Positions 35,624-43,539 of a DNA stretch of 64,000 nucleotides are shown piece by piece. Under the pieces are notes generated by a model. That model was not told the DNA's origin, did not search any database, and was given only the letters and a program-made list of their open reading frames with translations. The stretch is from Albidovulum denitrificans (GTDB lineage: Bacteria > Pseudomonadota > Alphaproteobacteria > Rhodobacterales > Rhodobacteraceae). Both the position numbers and the translations under genes were made by a program. The DNA lies in contig NZ_PVEP01000006.1 of assembly GCF_002973535.1 (NCBI RefSeq), positions 62,001 to 126,000 on the forward strand. The letters run 5' to 3'. The stretch's first letter is position 1; the number at the start of each line of letters is the position of its first letter.

Positions 35624-37461
35624 GCAAGACGAAAACGACCGCGCGCGCGACAGTGAAGCCGACCAAAGCGGCCAAGCCCGCCGCCAAACCCGCACCGAAG
35701 CGACCCACGAAGAAGGCGCCAAAGCTCAGCTATACCGAAACCCTGACCGTGCAGGGCGTGTCGATCCCCTTCGTATCCGCCATCATCACGCCGCGCATCG
35801 AACGCCCGATGCGCGCCGGGCGCTATGAGGGGGGGGAGGTCATGGCCACCCGCGACATGGTGCGCGCGGGCGACCGGGTTCTGGAACTGGGCGGCGGAGT
35901 CGGCCTCGTCTCCACCGTCGCGGCGCAGGTTCCGGGCGTCGAAAAGGTCGTGACAATCGAGGCCAACCCCGACCTTCTACCGCTGATCCGAGAAACACAC
36001 AGGATCAACGGGGTGGAGAACGTGGAACTGCGCAACGGCGTGGTGGTGCGCGAGGGCGCCGGGCCGGTGGAGTTTTACCTGCGCCCGGATTTCTGGGCAT
36101 CGAGCATGGAGCCGGAGTCGCGCCCCTATGACCGGGTGGTGTCCCTCTATCCATGGCCGCTGGCCGACCTGATCGCGGAACTTCACCCCACCGTCATCTC
36201 CGCCGATATCGAGGGCGGGGAGATCGAGGTCTTCGACGGCGTCGCGCTGGACGGCGTCCGGGTCATCATCATCGAGCTTCATCCGGCGGTTTACGGCAAG
36301 GCGGGGGAGCAGCGCATCCTCGACCACCTCGCCTCGCTGGGGTTCAACCCGGATGAACGCTACCTTGCGGGCAGCGTCTGGGTCCTGTCGCGCGAGATCG
36401 CGAAACCCGCCGTCGTCGCCCCCGTAGGGCAGCGCGGACTGTCGGACCCGGCCCATGACACGGCCGAACCGCGCTTTGCCATCGCCACATGCATGAAGAA
36501 CGAAGGGCCCTTCATCCTTGAATGGCTGGCCTATCACCGCGCCATAGGGGTGCAGGATTTCGTCGTCTTCACCAACGATTGCACCGATGGCAGCGACCGT
36601 CTGCTGGACCGGCTGGATGAAATGGGGGTGGTCACCCACCTGCCCAATCCGGCCGTGGTGGCCGGGTCGACCTTCTTTCAGCCGCTGGCGATGAAATACG
36701 CCGTCCAGATGCCGGTGATCCGCCGGGCGGACTATTTCATCCAGACCGATGTCGATGAATTCATCACCATCCGCGCCGGGAAAGGTCACTTGCGTGACCT
36801 GCTGAAGGCGGCCGGGCCGTTCCATGTGCTGTCGGTGTCCGAGGTCAACTTCAACTCCGCCGGGCAATGGGATTTTGCCGATACCTGGATCACCGAAACG
36901 TTCCGGGAGCATGAGACCTTTGCGCCGGGCCACTGGCAGGCGCGGCGCGGGGTGAAGTCGATCATCCACGGCATCGACAATTTTGCCACCTGGCCGGTCC
37001 ACCGCCCCGGCGCGATTGCGGGGCTTGAGGATCGGTACGTCTGGCTTGACGGGTCGGGCAGGCAGGTGCCGGCGGAGTTCATCACCAAGCACGAAAACGG
37101 CATCGACCGGCGCGGGCGCTATGAGCTGGTGCAGCTGGACCATCACCCGATCCGCTCGGTCCAGTCCTACCTGATGAAGTTCGATCGCGGCGATGTCGTC
37201 ACGCCGAAGCGCAATGTCGATCACCACTATTTCCGCCGCCGGTCCATCGGCGGGCAGAGCGAGAACCACATCGCGCGGATACTGCCGCAGGCGCGGGCCG
37301 AATGGGCGGCGCTGATGCGCGACGGCAAGGTGGCGGATCTGCACCGCCAGACCGTCGCGGCGCATGAAGCGCGGATTGCGGAGATCGAGACGCGGCCGGA
37401 ACTTGCGGAACTGCGTGAGTGGATCAGGGCGACCTATTTTCCGGGACGGGCGGCCGAATAG
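35620..37461 (+). CDS. FkbM-type methyltransferase / family-2-like glycosyltransferase fusion
   Basis: A 613-residue, three-part protein. Residues 1-36 are a Lys/Ala/Pro-rich basic tail. Residues about 60-245 are a FkbM-like SAM methyltransferase (VLELGGGVGLVS at 87-98, VTIEANPDLLPLIRETH, ISADIEGGEIEVF). From about 285 onward lies a glycosyltransferase region of the GT2/GT92-like type (ATCMKNEGPFILEWLAYHRAIG, FTNDCTDGSD, a DVDEF metal motif near 378). Such proteins modify surface or secreted polysaccharides or glycoproteins. It is translationally coupled to the sulfatase-RTX gene, suggesting that the two act together. Confidence 0.8.
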   Translation: MSKTKTTARATVKPTKAAKPAAKPAPKRPTKKAPKLSYTETLTVQGVSIPFVSAIITPRIERPMRAGRYEGGEVMATRDMVRAGDRVLELGGGVGLVSTVAAQVPGVEKVVTIEANPDLLPLIRETHRINGVENVELRNGVVVREGAGPVEFYLRPDFWASSMEPESRPYDRVVSLYPWPLADLIAELHPTVISADIEGGEIEVFDGVALDGVRVIIIELHPAVYGKAGEQRILDHLASLGFNPDERYLAGSVWVLSREIAKPAVVAPVGQRGLSDPAHDTAEPRFAIATCMKNEGPFILEWLAYHRAIGVQDFVVFTNDCTDGSDRLLDRLDEMGVVTHLPNPAVVAGSTFFQPLAMKYAVQMPVIRRADYFIQTDVDEFITIRAGKGHLRDLLKAAGPFHVLSVSEVNFNSAGQWDFADTWITETFREHETFAPGHWQARRGVKSIIHGIDNFATWPVHRPGAIAGLEDRYVWLDGSGRQVPAEFITKHENGIDRRGRYELVQLDHHPIRSVQSYLMKFDRGDVVTPKRNVDHHYFRRRSIGGQSENHIARILPQARAEWAALMRDGKVADLHRQTVAAHEARIAEIETRPELAELREWIRATYFPGRAAE

Positions 37462-37483
37462 GGCTGGAGATCAAAAACCCGTA

Positions 37484-37520
37484 TTTTCAGTAAATAGTGA
37501 AAACTGTTTGATAGCAGTCT
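37484..37520. terminator. AT-rich inverted repeats between convergent genes
   Basis: TTTTCA-N8-TGAAAA (37484-37503) and ACTG-N8-CAGT (37503-37518) lie in the 60-base gap between the glycosyltransferase fusion and the convergent hydrolase. They plausibly act as a bidirectional terminator. Confidence 0.4.
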
Positions 37521-37521
37521 G

Positions 37522-38475
37522 TTAAAGATCATGCTGCGCAGCATTTTTGGGCTTTTCGCTGCCCGGCGGACGGCGCCCGGCCTTTGCCATCCTCTCCAGC
37601 GATTGCGCCAGCGCGGCGCGGAAATGCGGACGGTCGGCCCGGTTCAGGACCCAGCGGCAAAGCCGGATGACCTGCGCGTCGCGCCCCGCCTTCAGCAGGT
37701 GGATCAGCAACAGCTTCTGATAGCGGGGCGATCCGTGCCGGGCGCGCAGATGGCGCAGGATCTCCATCCGCGTCGCCGTCCCCTCGATCACCCCGGCGGA
37801 GATGGCCTTCAGCACACCCATGTCGCGCCAGACCGACAGCACACCATGGCCCATCAGCGGGCAGCGGATCTTTTCGACATGCGCGCCCTGAAACAGCGCC
37901 GCATGCATGCTGTCGGCCACGATGGTGGGGTCGTAAAACAGCCAGAGCTTCCGCGCCCCCGCGACGCAATCGGGCGCATAGCCATAGCGGCCGGAAAAAT
38001 CCTGCCGCCAGGCGGGACGGAACCGCCGTTCCCACCCGGCGATGTCACGGTCAAGCGTGGCCTGCGGATTGACGGCCATCACCACCGCCCCCGGCACGGC
38101 CAGGGAAAAGGCGCAGGCCGCATAGCCGCCCATGGAGGTGCCGTAAAAAACCACCCTGTCGAACTGGCGAAAGAACCCCTGATCGCGGAGCCGGTCGAAG
38201 AAGTCATGGACCGCGTCGTCGCGATACCAGGTTGAGCCATGCGCCATCAGCCCAAGCGAGGACCAGCCCTGCGCGGTCACGAACTCCACCCCCCAGGGCA
38301 TGCGGTCGGGGCTTTGGCGGACATCGTCGAGATTGTCGAAGCTGACGACAAGGGTCGGCCCCTTGCGGATGAAGACCGCGCGGTGCCGGGGGCCGAGGGC
38401 TTCGTGAAACCCGTCGCCCTCCGCCGTGATGCGGTCCAGCGTGGCATCCCATTCGGTGTTCTGGCTGCTTGTCAA
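37522..38475 (-). CDS. Alpha/beta-hydrolase-fold protein, paralogue of the 31026-33284 N-terminal domain
   Basis: A 317-residue protein if the TTG at 38475 is used (GGGTAGGA upstream); longer frames are antisense to the neighbouring gene. It shares with the 752-residue protein the segments LVVSFDNL, PWG, GWSSLGLMAHGSTWYRDD, FDRVVFYGTSMGGY, NPQATLDRDIAGWERRF and LFYDP, so the Ser (GTSMGG), Asp and His (LMGHGVL) triad appears intact. I recall relatives carrying a phosphoadenosine-phosphosulfate-reductase label in databases; nothing here supports that activity. It is divergent from a methyltransferase gene. Function unknown; the cluster suggests processing of a surface or secreted glycan or lipid. 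Confidence 0.65.
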   Translation of the reverse strand: MTSSQNTEWDATLDRITAEGDGFHEALGPRHRAVFIRKGPTLVVSFDNLDDVRQSPDRMPWGVEFVTAQGWSSLGLMAHGSTWYRDDAVHDFFDRLRDQGFFRQFDRVVFYGTSMGGYAACAFSLAVPGAVVMAVNPQATLDRDIAGWERRFRPAWRQDFSGRYGYAPDCVAGARKLWLFYDPTIVADSMHAALFQGAHVEKIRCPLMGHGVLSVWRDMGVLKAISAGVIEGTATRMEILRHLRARHGSPRYQKLLLIHLLKAGRDAQVIRLCRWVLNRADRPHFRAALAQSLERMAKAGRRPPGSEKPKNAAQHDL

Positions 38476-38634
38476 CGTCCTACCCGGTCCTTTCCGGCCC
38501 CTGATGCGATTTGCCAAGGGTCCCCTGCTTCTGTCAATGCCGCTGGCCCGCCCCGATCGTAACCGTTTGACTGGCGGCCCCAAAAAGGCCAAGCAGTCCC
38601 AAGTTGCCTTAAGATCGCGTGAATGGAGATTGCC

Positions 38635-39375
38635 ATGGCGTTGCCCGATACCCTGCTTGTCCGTCTGATGGAGGTGGTGAAGGACAACGATCTTGGCGGG
38701 CGCTTCGTCATGCTGGGTCGCCAGCGCTGGGTCGGGTCGCGCAAGGGGGCCTCGGCCCGCGCGCTGACGGCCGCTATCGGGAAGTACTTCCCCGGCAAGA
38801 CCGAGGCCGACCTTCACAACGCCGAAGACATCTATAGCGAGCGGTTCTTTGAGGCGCTGGGGTTTTCGCAGGTCGATTCGCTCGACTATTCCGGGTTCGA
38901 AGGCGCAAGCATCGTCCAGGATCTGACCAAGCCCGTCCCGGCGGAGCTGACCGGCCAGTTCGACGTGGTCTATGACGGCGGCACGACCGAACATATCTTC
39001 GACCTGCCGATGGCCTACACCAATATCGACGCGCTTCTGAAACCCGGCGGCGTGCTGATCGGGCATTCGCCCTGCAACAACTGGATCAACCACTCCTTCT
39101 ACCAGATCAACCCCGAGATGGTGTATGGCTACTGGGAACGTGGCATGGGCTATGAGGTGATCGACCTCACGTTGCAACCTTTGCTGCCGAACTTCATCGA
39201 CCGGACCGCGAAGACCACCAACCCGAATGTCACCGGCGTCCGCCCGCGTATCCTGGGCAAGCTGCCGATGAATTCCCCCCTGATGCTGGTCTATGCGGTG
39301 CGCAAGCCGCTGACCCCGCGCGAGGCGGATCGGGGCATCTACCAGACGGATTATGTCGAGAAGTGGGACGGCTGA
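38635..39375 (+). CDS. SAM-dependent methyltransferase-like protein
   Basis: A 246-residue protein resembling class I methyltransferases of polysaccharide clusters. The motifs FDVVYDGGTTEHIFDLPMAYTNIDALLKPGG (key elements DVVYDGGTTEH and LLKPGGVLI) correspond to motifs IV-VI, but the N-terminal glycine-rich SAM loop is weak (VDSLDYSGFEGA). ATG 38635 has GGAG seven bases upstream; an ATG at 38623 overlaps that ribosome site. It sits at the edge of the sulfatase/glycosyltransferase locus. Substrate unknown. Confidence 0.65.
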   Translation: MALPDTLLVRLMEVVKDNDLGGRFVMLGRQRWVGSRKGASARALTAAIGKYFPGKTEADLHNAEDIYSERFFEALGFSQVDSLDYSGFEGASIVQDLTKPVPAELTGQFDVVYDGGTTEHIFDLPMAYTNIDALLKPGGVLIGHSPCNNWINHSFYQINPEMVYGYWERGMGYEVIDLTLQPLLPNFIDRTAKTTNPNVTGVRPRILGKLPMNSPLMLVYAVRKPLTPREADRGIYQTDYVEKWDG

Positions 39376-39415
39376 GGGGCAGGGAAGCCCCGTCAGGTCG
39401 TCGCTTTGCCCCCTC

Positions 39416-40741
39416 TCACCCTCGCGCGGCAAGCGTGAAGGCGCGGTCCAGCCCCTCGGCGACCGTCTCCACATCCTCCATCGTCAGGCACATCGGCGGC
39501 ACCATGCGCAGGCAGGATTGATAGGGTCCCGACTTCGACAGGATCAACCGGCTTTCGCGGCAGGCCTCGAACACCTTGGCGGTGGTCTCGGGATCGGGCT
39601 CCTTGGTCTTGCGGTCTTTCACCATCTCGAAGGCGAGCATCAGGCCGCGCCCGCGCACGTCGCCGATCTTCGGATGGCGCTGTTTCAGGTCCTGCAACCG
39701 CGCAAGCAGTGCCGCGCCGACGGTGCGGGCGTTGTCCTGCACCCTGTCCTCACGCAGTACCTGCAACACCGCGCGGCCTGCGGCGCAACTGGTCGGGTTC
39801 GCGCCGTAGGTGTGGAACATGAACTTTTCCGCCATCGGGGCCGCGACATGTTTCTGCGCCACCACCGCGCCAAGCGGAAAGCCGTTGCCGATCCCCTTGG
39901 CCATGACGACGATGTCGGGGATCACCCCGTCGGCCTCGAACCCCCACATATGATCGCCCGTGCGGCCAAAGCCTGCCTGCACCTCATCGACGATGAAAAG
40001 CCCGCCCGCCGCGCGGGTCCGTTCCGCAGCGCCCGTCAGATAGCCCTTCGGCATCTCGATGATGCCGCCATAGCCCTGCACGCTTTCGACGATCATCCCG
40101 GCGATGCGGCCGGTGGTGGCGGTGGCGATGGTGCGCCCGATTTCATCCAGATAGGGGGCGGCGCCCGCGTTTTCGCCGAAGATGCCGCGATACTGGTTCG
40201 GCTCGGCGACGAAGGCGACGTTGCCGGGCATCCCGGCATGGCGCCAGCCCGCGATCCCGGTCACCGATTGCGCCGCCGCCGTCGGGCCGTGATAGGCGGT
40301 CCTGAGGGCTAGGATGTCGGCATTCCCGGTATAGTCGCGCGCCATGGTCAGGGCGAGGTCCACCGCCTCGGCCCCGGAATTGGTGAAATGCACCACCCAT
40401 TCGATGTCGCCTTTGGGGTTCGGCATCACGGCTGCCAGTTCCTCGGCGAAATGGGCGGGGACGGGGTGGTAGAACATCGTTGTGCAATGGGTCAGGTCCT
40501 GCGCCTGCGCCATCGCCGCACCCACGACCTTTGGATGCGCATGGCCGACCGAGATGCAGACATTCATCCCCAGAAGGTCGGTATATCTGTTGCCCGCCTC
40601 ATCCCAGAGATACTGCATCGACCCCTTCTTGAAGACCATCGGCTTGGCGAAGGGGACGAACTTCTTCTGGCTGGCGGCGTAATAGGTGTCGCGCCGCCGC
40701 GCGGTTTCCTGAAGGTTCCAGTCGACGGGCAGGGTCATCAT
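39416..40741 (-). CDS. Class III pyridoxal-phosphate aminotransferase
   Basis: A 441-residue fold-type I aminotransferase of the omega-aminotransferase/AGXT2 group. PLP-site elements are clear: FTNSGAEAVDLAL, TAYHGPTAAAQ, FIVDEVQAGFGRTGDHMW and the Schiff-base Lys in VVMAKGIGNGFPLGAVV. ATG 40741 overlaps the upstream mttB stop (ATGA). Members transfer an amino group from beta- or omega-amino acids to pyruvate or glyoxylate. Its coupling to mttB suggests it handles an amino acid left after demethylation (inference). Confidence 0.9.
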   Translation of the reverse strand: MMTLPVDWNLQETARRRDTYYAASQKKFVPFAKPMVFKKGSMQYLWDEAGNRYTDLLGMNVCISVGHAHPKVVGAAMAQAQDLTHCTTMFYHPVPAHFAEELAAVMPNPKGDIEWVVHFTNSGAEAVDLALTMARDYTGNADILALRTAYHGPTAAAQSVTGIAGWRHAGMPGNVAFVAEPNQYRGIFGENAGAAPYLDEIGRTIATATTGRIAGMIVESVQGYGGIIEMPKGYLTGAAERTRAAGGLFIVDEVQAGFGRTGDHMWGFEADGVIPDIVVMAKGIGNGFPLGAVVAQKHVAAPMAEKFMFHTYGANPTSCAAGRAVLQVLREDRVQDNARTVGAALLARLQDLKQRHPKIGDVRGRGLMLAFEMVKDRKTKEPDPETTAKVFEACRESRLILSKSGPYQSCLRMVPPMCLTMEDVETVAEGLDRAFTLAARG

Positions 40742-42285
40742 GTCTCTCCTTGAAGGTCCCGGCTGCGGCGGGCGACGAAATCGTCCAGGCTTTCGCGCAC
40801 CGCGATGTCCATTTCCGGCGGCTGATAGTCGGCGATCAGCTTCCTGACCCGCAAGGCCGCCCGTTCATGTTCCCAAAGCGCACCTTCGGCGGCCCATTGT
40901 TCATAGGTGCCGTTGTCCGACATCTCTCCCATCCAGAAGGCGCTTTCGAAATGCGCCTGGGTGTGGGTGGCGCCAAGGAAATGCCCGCCGGGCGGCACCT
41001 CGTGAAACGCTTCCATCGCCTGCGCGGTTTCCGAAAAATCGACGCCCTGAACGAAGCGCATCATGGCCGAGCAGCGGTCGGCATCCATGACGATCTTCTC
41101 ATACCCCGTGGTCAGCAGCCCTTCGAGGCAGCCGGTCGCGTGGATGATGAAATTCACCCCCGCCAGCGTCGCGCCCATCAACTGCGCCTGGCTTTCATAG
41201 CCCGCCTGCGCGTCCGGCACCTTGGACGCGGTCAGCGCGCCGACCGAATGGAAGGGCAGGCCCAGCCGGTCGGCCAGCGTCTTGGCGCACATCTGGAACT
41301 GCGTCCCCTCTGGCGTGCCAAAGGTGGGCGCCCCGGTTTTCAGCGAAATGGGTGAAAAGAACGTGCCGAAGACCGCGGGCGCGCCGGGCCGGATCAACTG
41401 GATCAGCGCGACCGAGGCCATCACCTCGGCCAGAACCTGCGCCAGCGTCGCCGCGATGGTGACGGGCGACATGGCGCCGCCAAGGACGAAGGGCGAGACA
41501 ACCGTGCATTGCCCGGCGCGGGCATATTCCTTCAGCGCGCCGATCATCGTTTCATCCAGCACCAGGGGCGCGTTGGTGTTGACGACGGAATAAAGGACGC
41601 AGTTCCGGTCGACGAAATCTGCCCCCATCGCCAGCCTGCACATCTCGATCGTGTCGCGGGCGCGTTCGGGCGCGGTCACGGCGCCCATGAACGGCTTGTC
41701 GTTCAGCGTCAGATGCGCGTGGGCCATATGCAGGTGCCGGATCGGGACCGGCAGGTCCACGGGTTCGACCACCACGCCGCCGGAATGGTTCACGGCGCCA
41801 AGCTGATGGTGGATCTTCGTGATGTTGCGAAAGTCCTCGATCGTGGCATAGCGACGGCCCTTCTCGATGTCATAGACGAAGGGCGGGCCGAAGCTGGGGC
41901 AATAGACCTGCGCGTTGCCGCCGATCTGGATCGACCGGGCGGGGGTGCGGGCGTGCTGGGTAAAGACCGGCGGCGCGGTCCTGATCCTGTCGCGACACCA
42001 GCCGGGATCGAAGCGGACGCGCTGCCCGTCCACCCGCGCCCCGGCCTTGCGAAAGATCTCAAGCGTTTCGGCATCGCCGCGGAACTCCATCCCGACCTCG
42101 TCGAGGATGCGGTCGGCGTTACGCTCGATGATGGCGATCGACTCCTCGTCGATCAGGCTGACGATGCCGGTGCGGCGCAGCGTATAGGGCGCGGCAAGAC
42201 CCGTCCGCGCGGCGCGCGCCTTCATCCGTTCGCGCCGCCCCTCGCGCCGGTCGGTGCGCGGTTTTCGTTCGTCGTCCTGCAACAT
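40738..42285 (-). CDS. Trimethylamine-methyltransferase (MttB) family protein, non-pyrrolysine
   Basis: A 515-residue TIM-barrel methyltransferase of the MttB/MtgB superfamily. The N-terminal RRTGIVSLIDEESIAIIERN, NAQVYCPSFGPPFVYDIE, PFMGAVTAPERA, PLVLDETMIGALKEYA, AGQCTVVSPFVLGGAMSPVT and FGTPEGTQFQMCA segments are diagnostic. The frame has no in-frame amber codon, so it lacks pyrrolysine, like glycine-betaine-type members. ATG 42285 with AGGA upstream gives the normal length. Such enzymes move a methyl group from a quaternary amine to a corrinoid protein, but no corrinoid protein or RamA-like activator is encoded here. Confidence 0.9.
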   Translation of the reverse strand: MLQDDERKPRTDRREGRRERMKARAARTGLAAPYTLRRTGIVSLIDEESIAIIERNADRILDEVGMEFRGDAETLEIFRKAGARVDGQRVRFDPGWCRDRIRTAPPVFTQHARTPARSIQIGGNAQVYCPSFGPPFVYDIEKGRRYATIEDFRNITKIHHQLGAVNHSGGVVVEPVDLPVPIRHLHMAHAHLTLNDKPFMGAVTAPERARDTIEMCRLAMGADFVDRNCVLYSVVNTNAPLVLDETMIGALKEYARAGQCTVVSPFVLGGAMSPVTIAATLAQVLAEVMASVALIQLIRPGAPAVFGTFFSPISLKTGAPTFGTPEGTQFQMCAKTLADRLGLPFHSVGALTASKVPDAQAGYESQAQLMGATLAGVNFIIHATGCLEGLLTTGYEKIVMDADRCSAMMRFVQGVDFSETAQAMEAFHEVPPGGHFLGATHTQAHFESAFWMGEMSDNGTYEQWAAEGALWEHERAALRVRKLIADYQPPEMDIAVRESLDDFVARRSRDLQGET

Positions 42286-42370
42286 GACGCATCCTGGCCC
42301 AAGACTTCCCGGCAAAGTCTAAGCGGCGAATTCCGCCGCGCGATAGTGCCGGAATGCAGCATCGGCTTTA

Positions 42371-42387
42371 CTAATGTTGCCGATTAG
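42371..42387. promoter_or_regulatory. Inverted repeat upstream of mttB
   Basis: CTAAT-N7-ATTAG lies about 90 bases before the mttB start and overlaps the stop codon of the LysR gene. Similar ATTA/TAAT symmetry occurs at 43453-43467, before the FAD-dehydrogenase pair. It may be a LysR operator or part of a terminator. Confidence 0.35.
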
Positions 42388-43379
42388 CCGGTGGGCGTGT
42401 CGTGATAGACGATCTCCTCCGCGAAACGCGGGAAGCGATGGGCGAAATGGCTGCGCAGGATGCGGCGGCATTGCGTCGCCAGCCCTTCGGCAATCGTCTC
42501 GAACTCCCCGGCGCGGGACAGGACCTGTATCCGGCGGCGGAAGCCCGGAAAGGGCAGTGGTTCGATCCGCAGCTTCATCCCCTCGGCCACCGCGTCGATG
42601 AGAAGCGAGGGGGAGAGGATCGCAAAGCACTTCCCGGTGACAACCCCCGCCACGACCATCGATGCGCGGTCGGCCTCCATCGCGCGGGGGAAGAACAGGC
42701 GGCAGCGCTGAAGATGCTGGTCTGTCCGGCGCCCGACCGGGGTCGCGGCCCCGAAACGGACCAGCGAGAGACGGCTGGCGATCTGGTCGATATCGGTGGT
42801 GTCGCCGTCGTAATCCTCTGGCAAGACAAGATAAAATGGCTCATCCAGCACCGGGATGACATGGTCGTCGTCATTGCGCACCAGTTCCGAGGTGACCGCA
42901 AGATCGATCTGGCGCGCGTTCAGCGCCGTCCTGTGATCGCTTGCCAGCCCGGCTGACAGGGTCAGTTCGGGAACCCCCAGGTCCTGCACGACATGGTCGA
43001 AGAGGCCCGGCGTCAGCGTGGTGGCGATAGAGGCCAGAAGCCCCATGCGAAGCACCGGCAGGGTCGTCGCGTTCAGGCGGCGGATATTGGCGCGCAGATC
43101 CTCGATCTCATTCAGGATGCGATAGCCGTGCCGTTGCAGGATACCGCCCGCATGGGTCAGCGCGATGGGGCGTTGCGAACGGTCGATGAAGGTCATCCCG
43201 AAGGCGGTCTCAAGGTTCTTCAGGTGCTGTGAGGCCGCCGATTGCGTCATGCCAAGGGCATGGGCCGCCGTCGTCACCTGCTGCATCTCTGCCACGGCCA
43301 TAAAGACCTCGACCGCGCGGAACAGGTTCAGGTCCGGGTAACTGGCCGTTTTCTTGGCGTATTTCTTCTGGTCTGGCAT
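42384..43379 (-). CDS. LysR-family transcriptional regulator of the methylated-amine locus
   Basis: A 331-residue LysR-type regulator. The helix-turn-helix (LFRAVEVFMAVAEMQQVTTAAHALGMTQSAASQHLKNLE, i.e. about residues 18-58) is followed by a typical effector domain (LRMGLLASIATTLTPGLFDHV, RQIDLAVTSELV, VVAGVVTGKCFAIL). It sits between two divergent catabolic units, upstream of mttB on the same strand and divergent from the FAD-GcvT genes, so it probably controls both. The effector is likely a betaine or methylated amino acid (inference). Confidence 0.88.
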   Translation of the reverse strand: MPDQKKYAKKTASYPDLNLFRAVEVFMAVAEMQQVTTAAHALGMTQSAASQHLKNLETAFGMTFIDRSQRPIALTHAGGILQRHGYRILNEIEDLRANIRRLNATTLPVLRMGLLASIATTLTPGLFDHVVQDLGVPELTLSAGLASDHRTALNARQIDLAVTSELVRNDDDHVIPVLDEPFYLVLPEDYDGDTTDIDQIASRLSLVRFGAATPVGRRTDQHLQRCRLFFPRAMEADRASMVVAGVVTGKCFAILSPSLLIDAVAEGMKLRIEPLPFPGFRRRIQVLSRAGEFETIAEGLATQCRRILRSHFAHRFPRFAEEIVYHDTPTG

Positions 43380-43447
43380 CGTGCCGGTCGCTCCGTGCGC
43401 GAAGGGAAGCCCTGCCCGAAGCGGTTGGGGTCAGGGAAAGGTTCTGT

Positions 43448-43467
43448 CTTTCATTAGAAAGTTTAAT
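43448..43467. promoter_or_regulatory. Candidate LysR box before the FAD-GcvT operon
   Basis: ATTA-GAAAGTT-TAAT (43453-43467) has T-N11-A geometry, and the overlapping CTTTC-ATTA-GAAAG (43448-43461) is a perfect inverted repeat. It lies about 80 bases upstream of the first dehydrogenase start and 70 bases from the LysR start, a typical position for a divergent LysR site. Confidence 0.5.
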
Positions 43468-43539
43468 ACTGTTTCGGCAGGCTTGATCAATGCCGATCCT
43501 GCGGGATCAGTGGGCGCGGGTATTTCCTTCGGGCGGCGG

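Noticed and set aside
37522-38475. Phosphoadenosine-phosphosulfate reductase
   Set aside because: I recall such a label on similar proteins, but the visible features are an alpha/beta-hydrolase nucleophile elbow and triad; no PAPS-reductase motif is present.
40738-42285. Pyrrolysine-containing MttB
   Set aside because: No in-frame amber codon interrupts the reading frame, so it belongs to the non-pyrrolysine branch.
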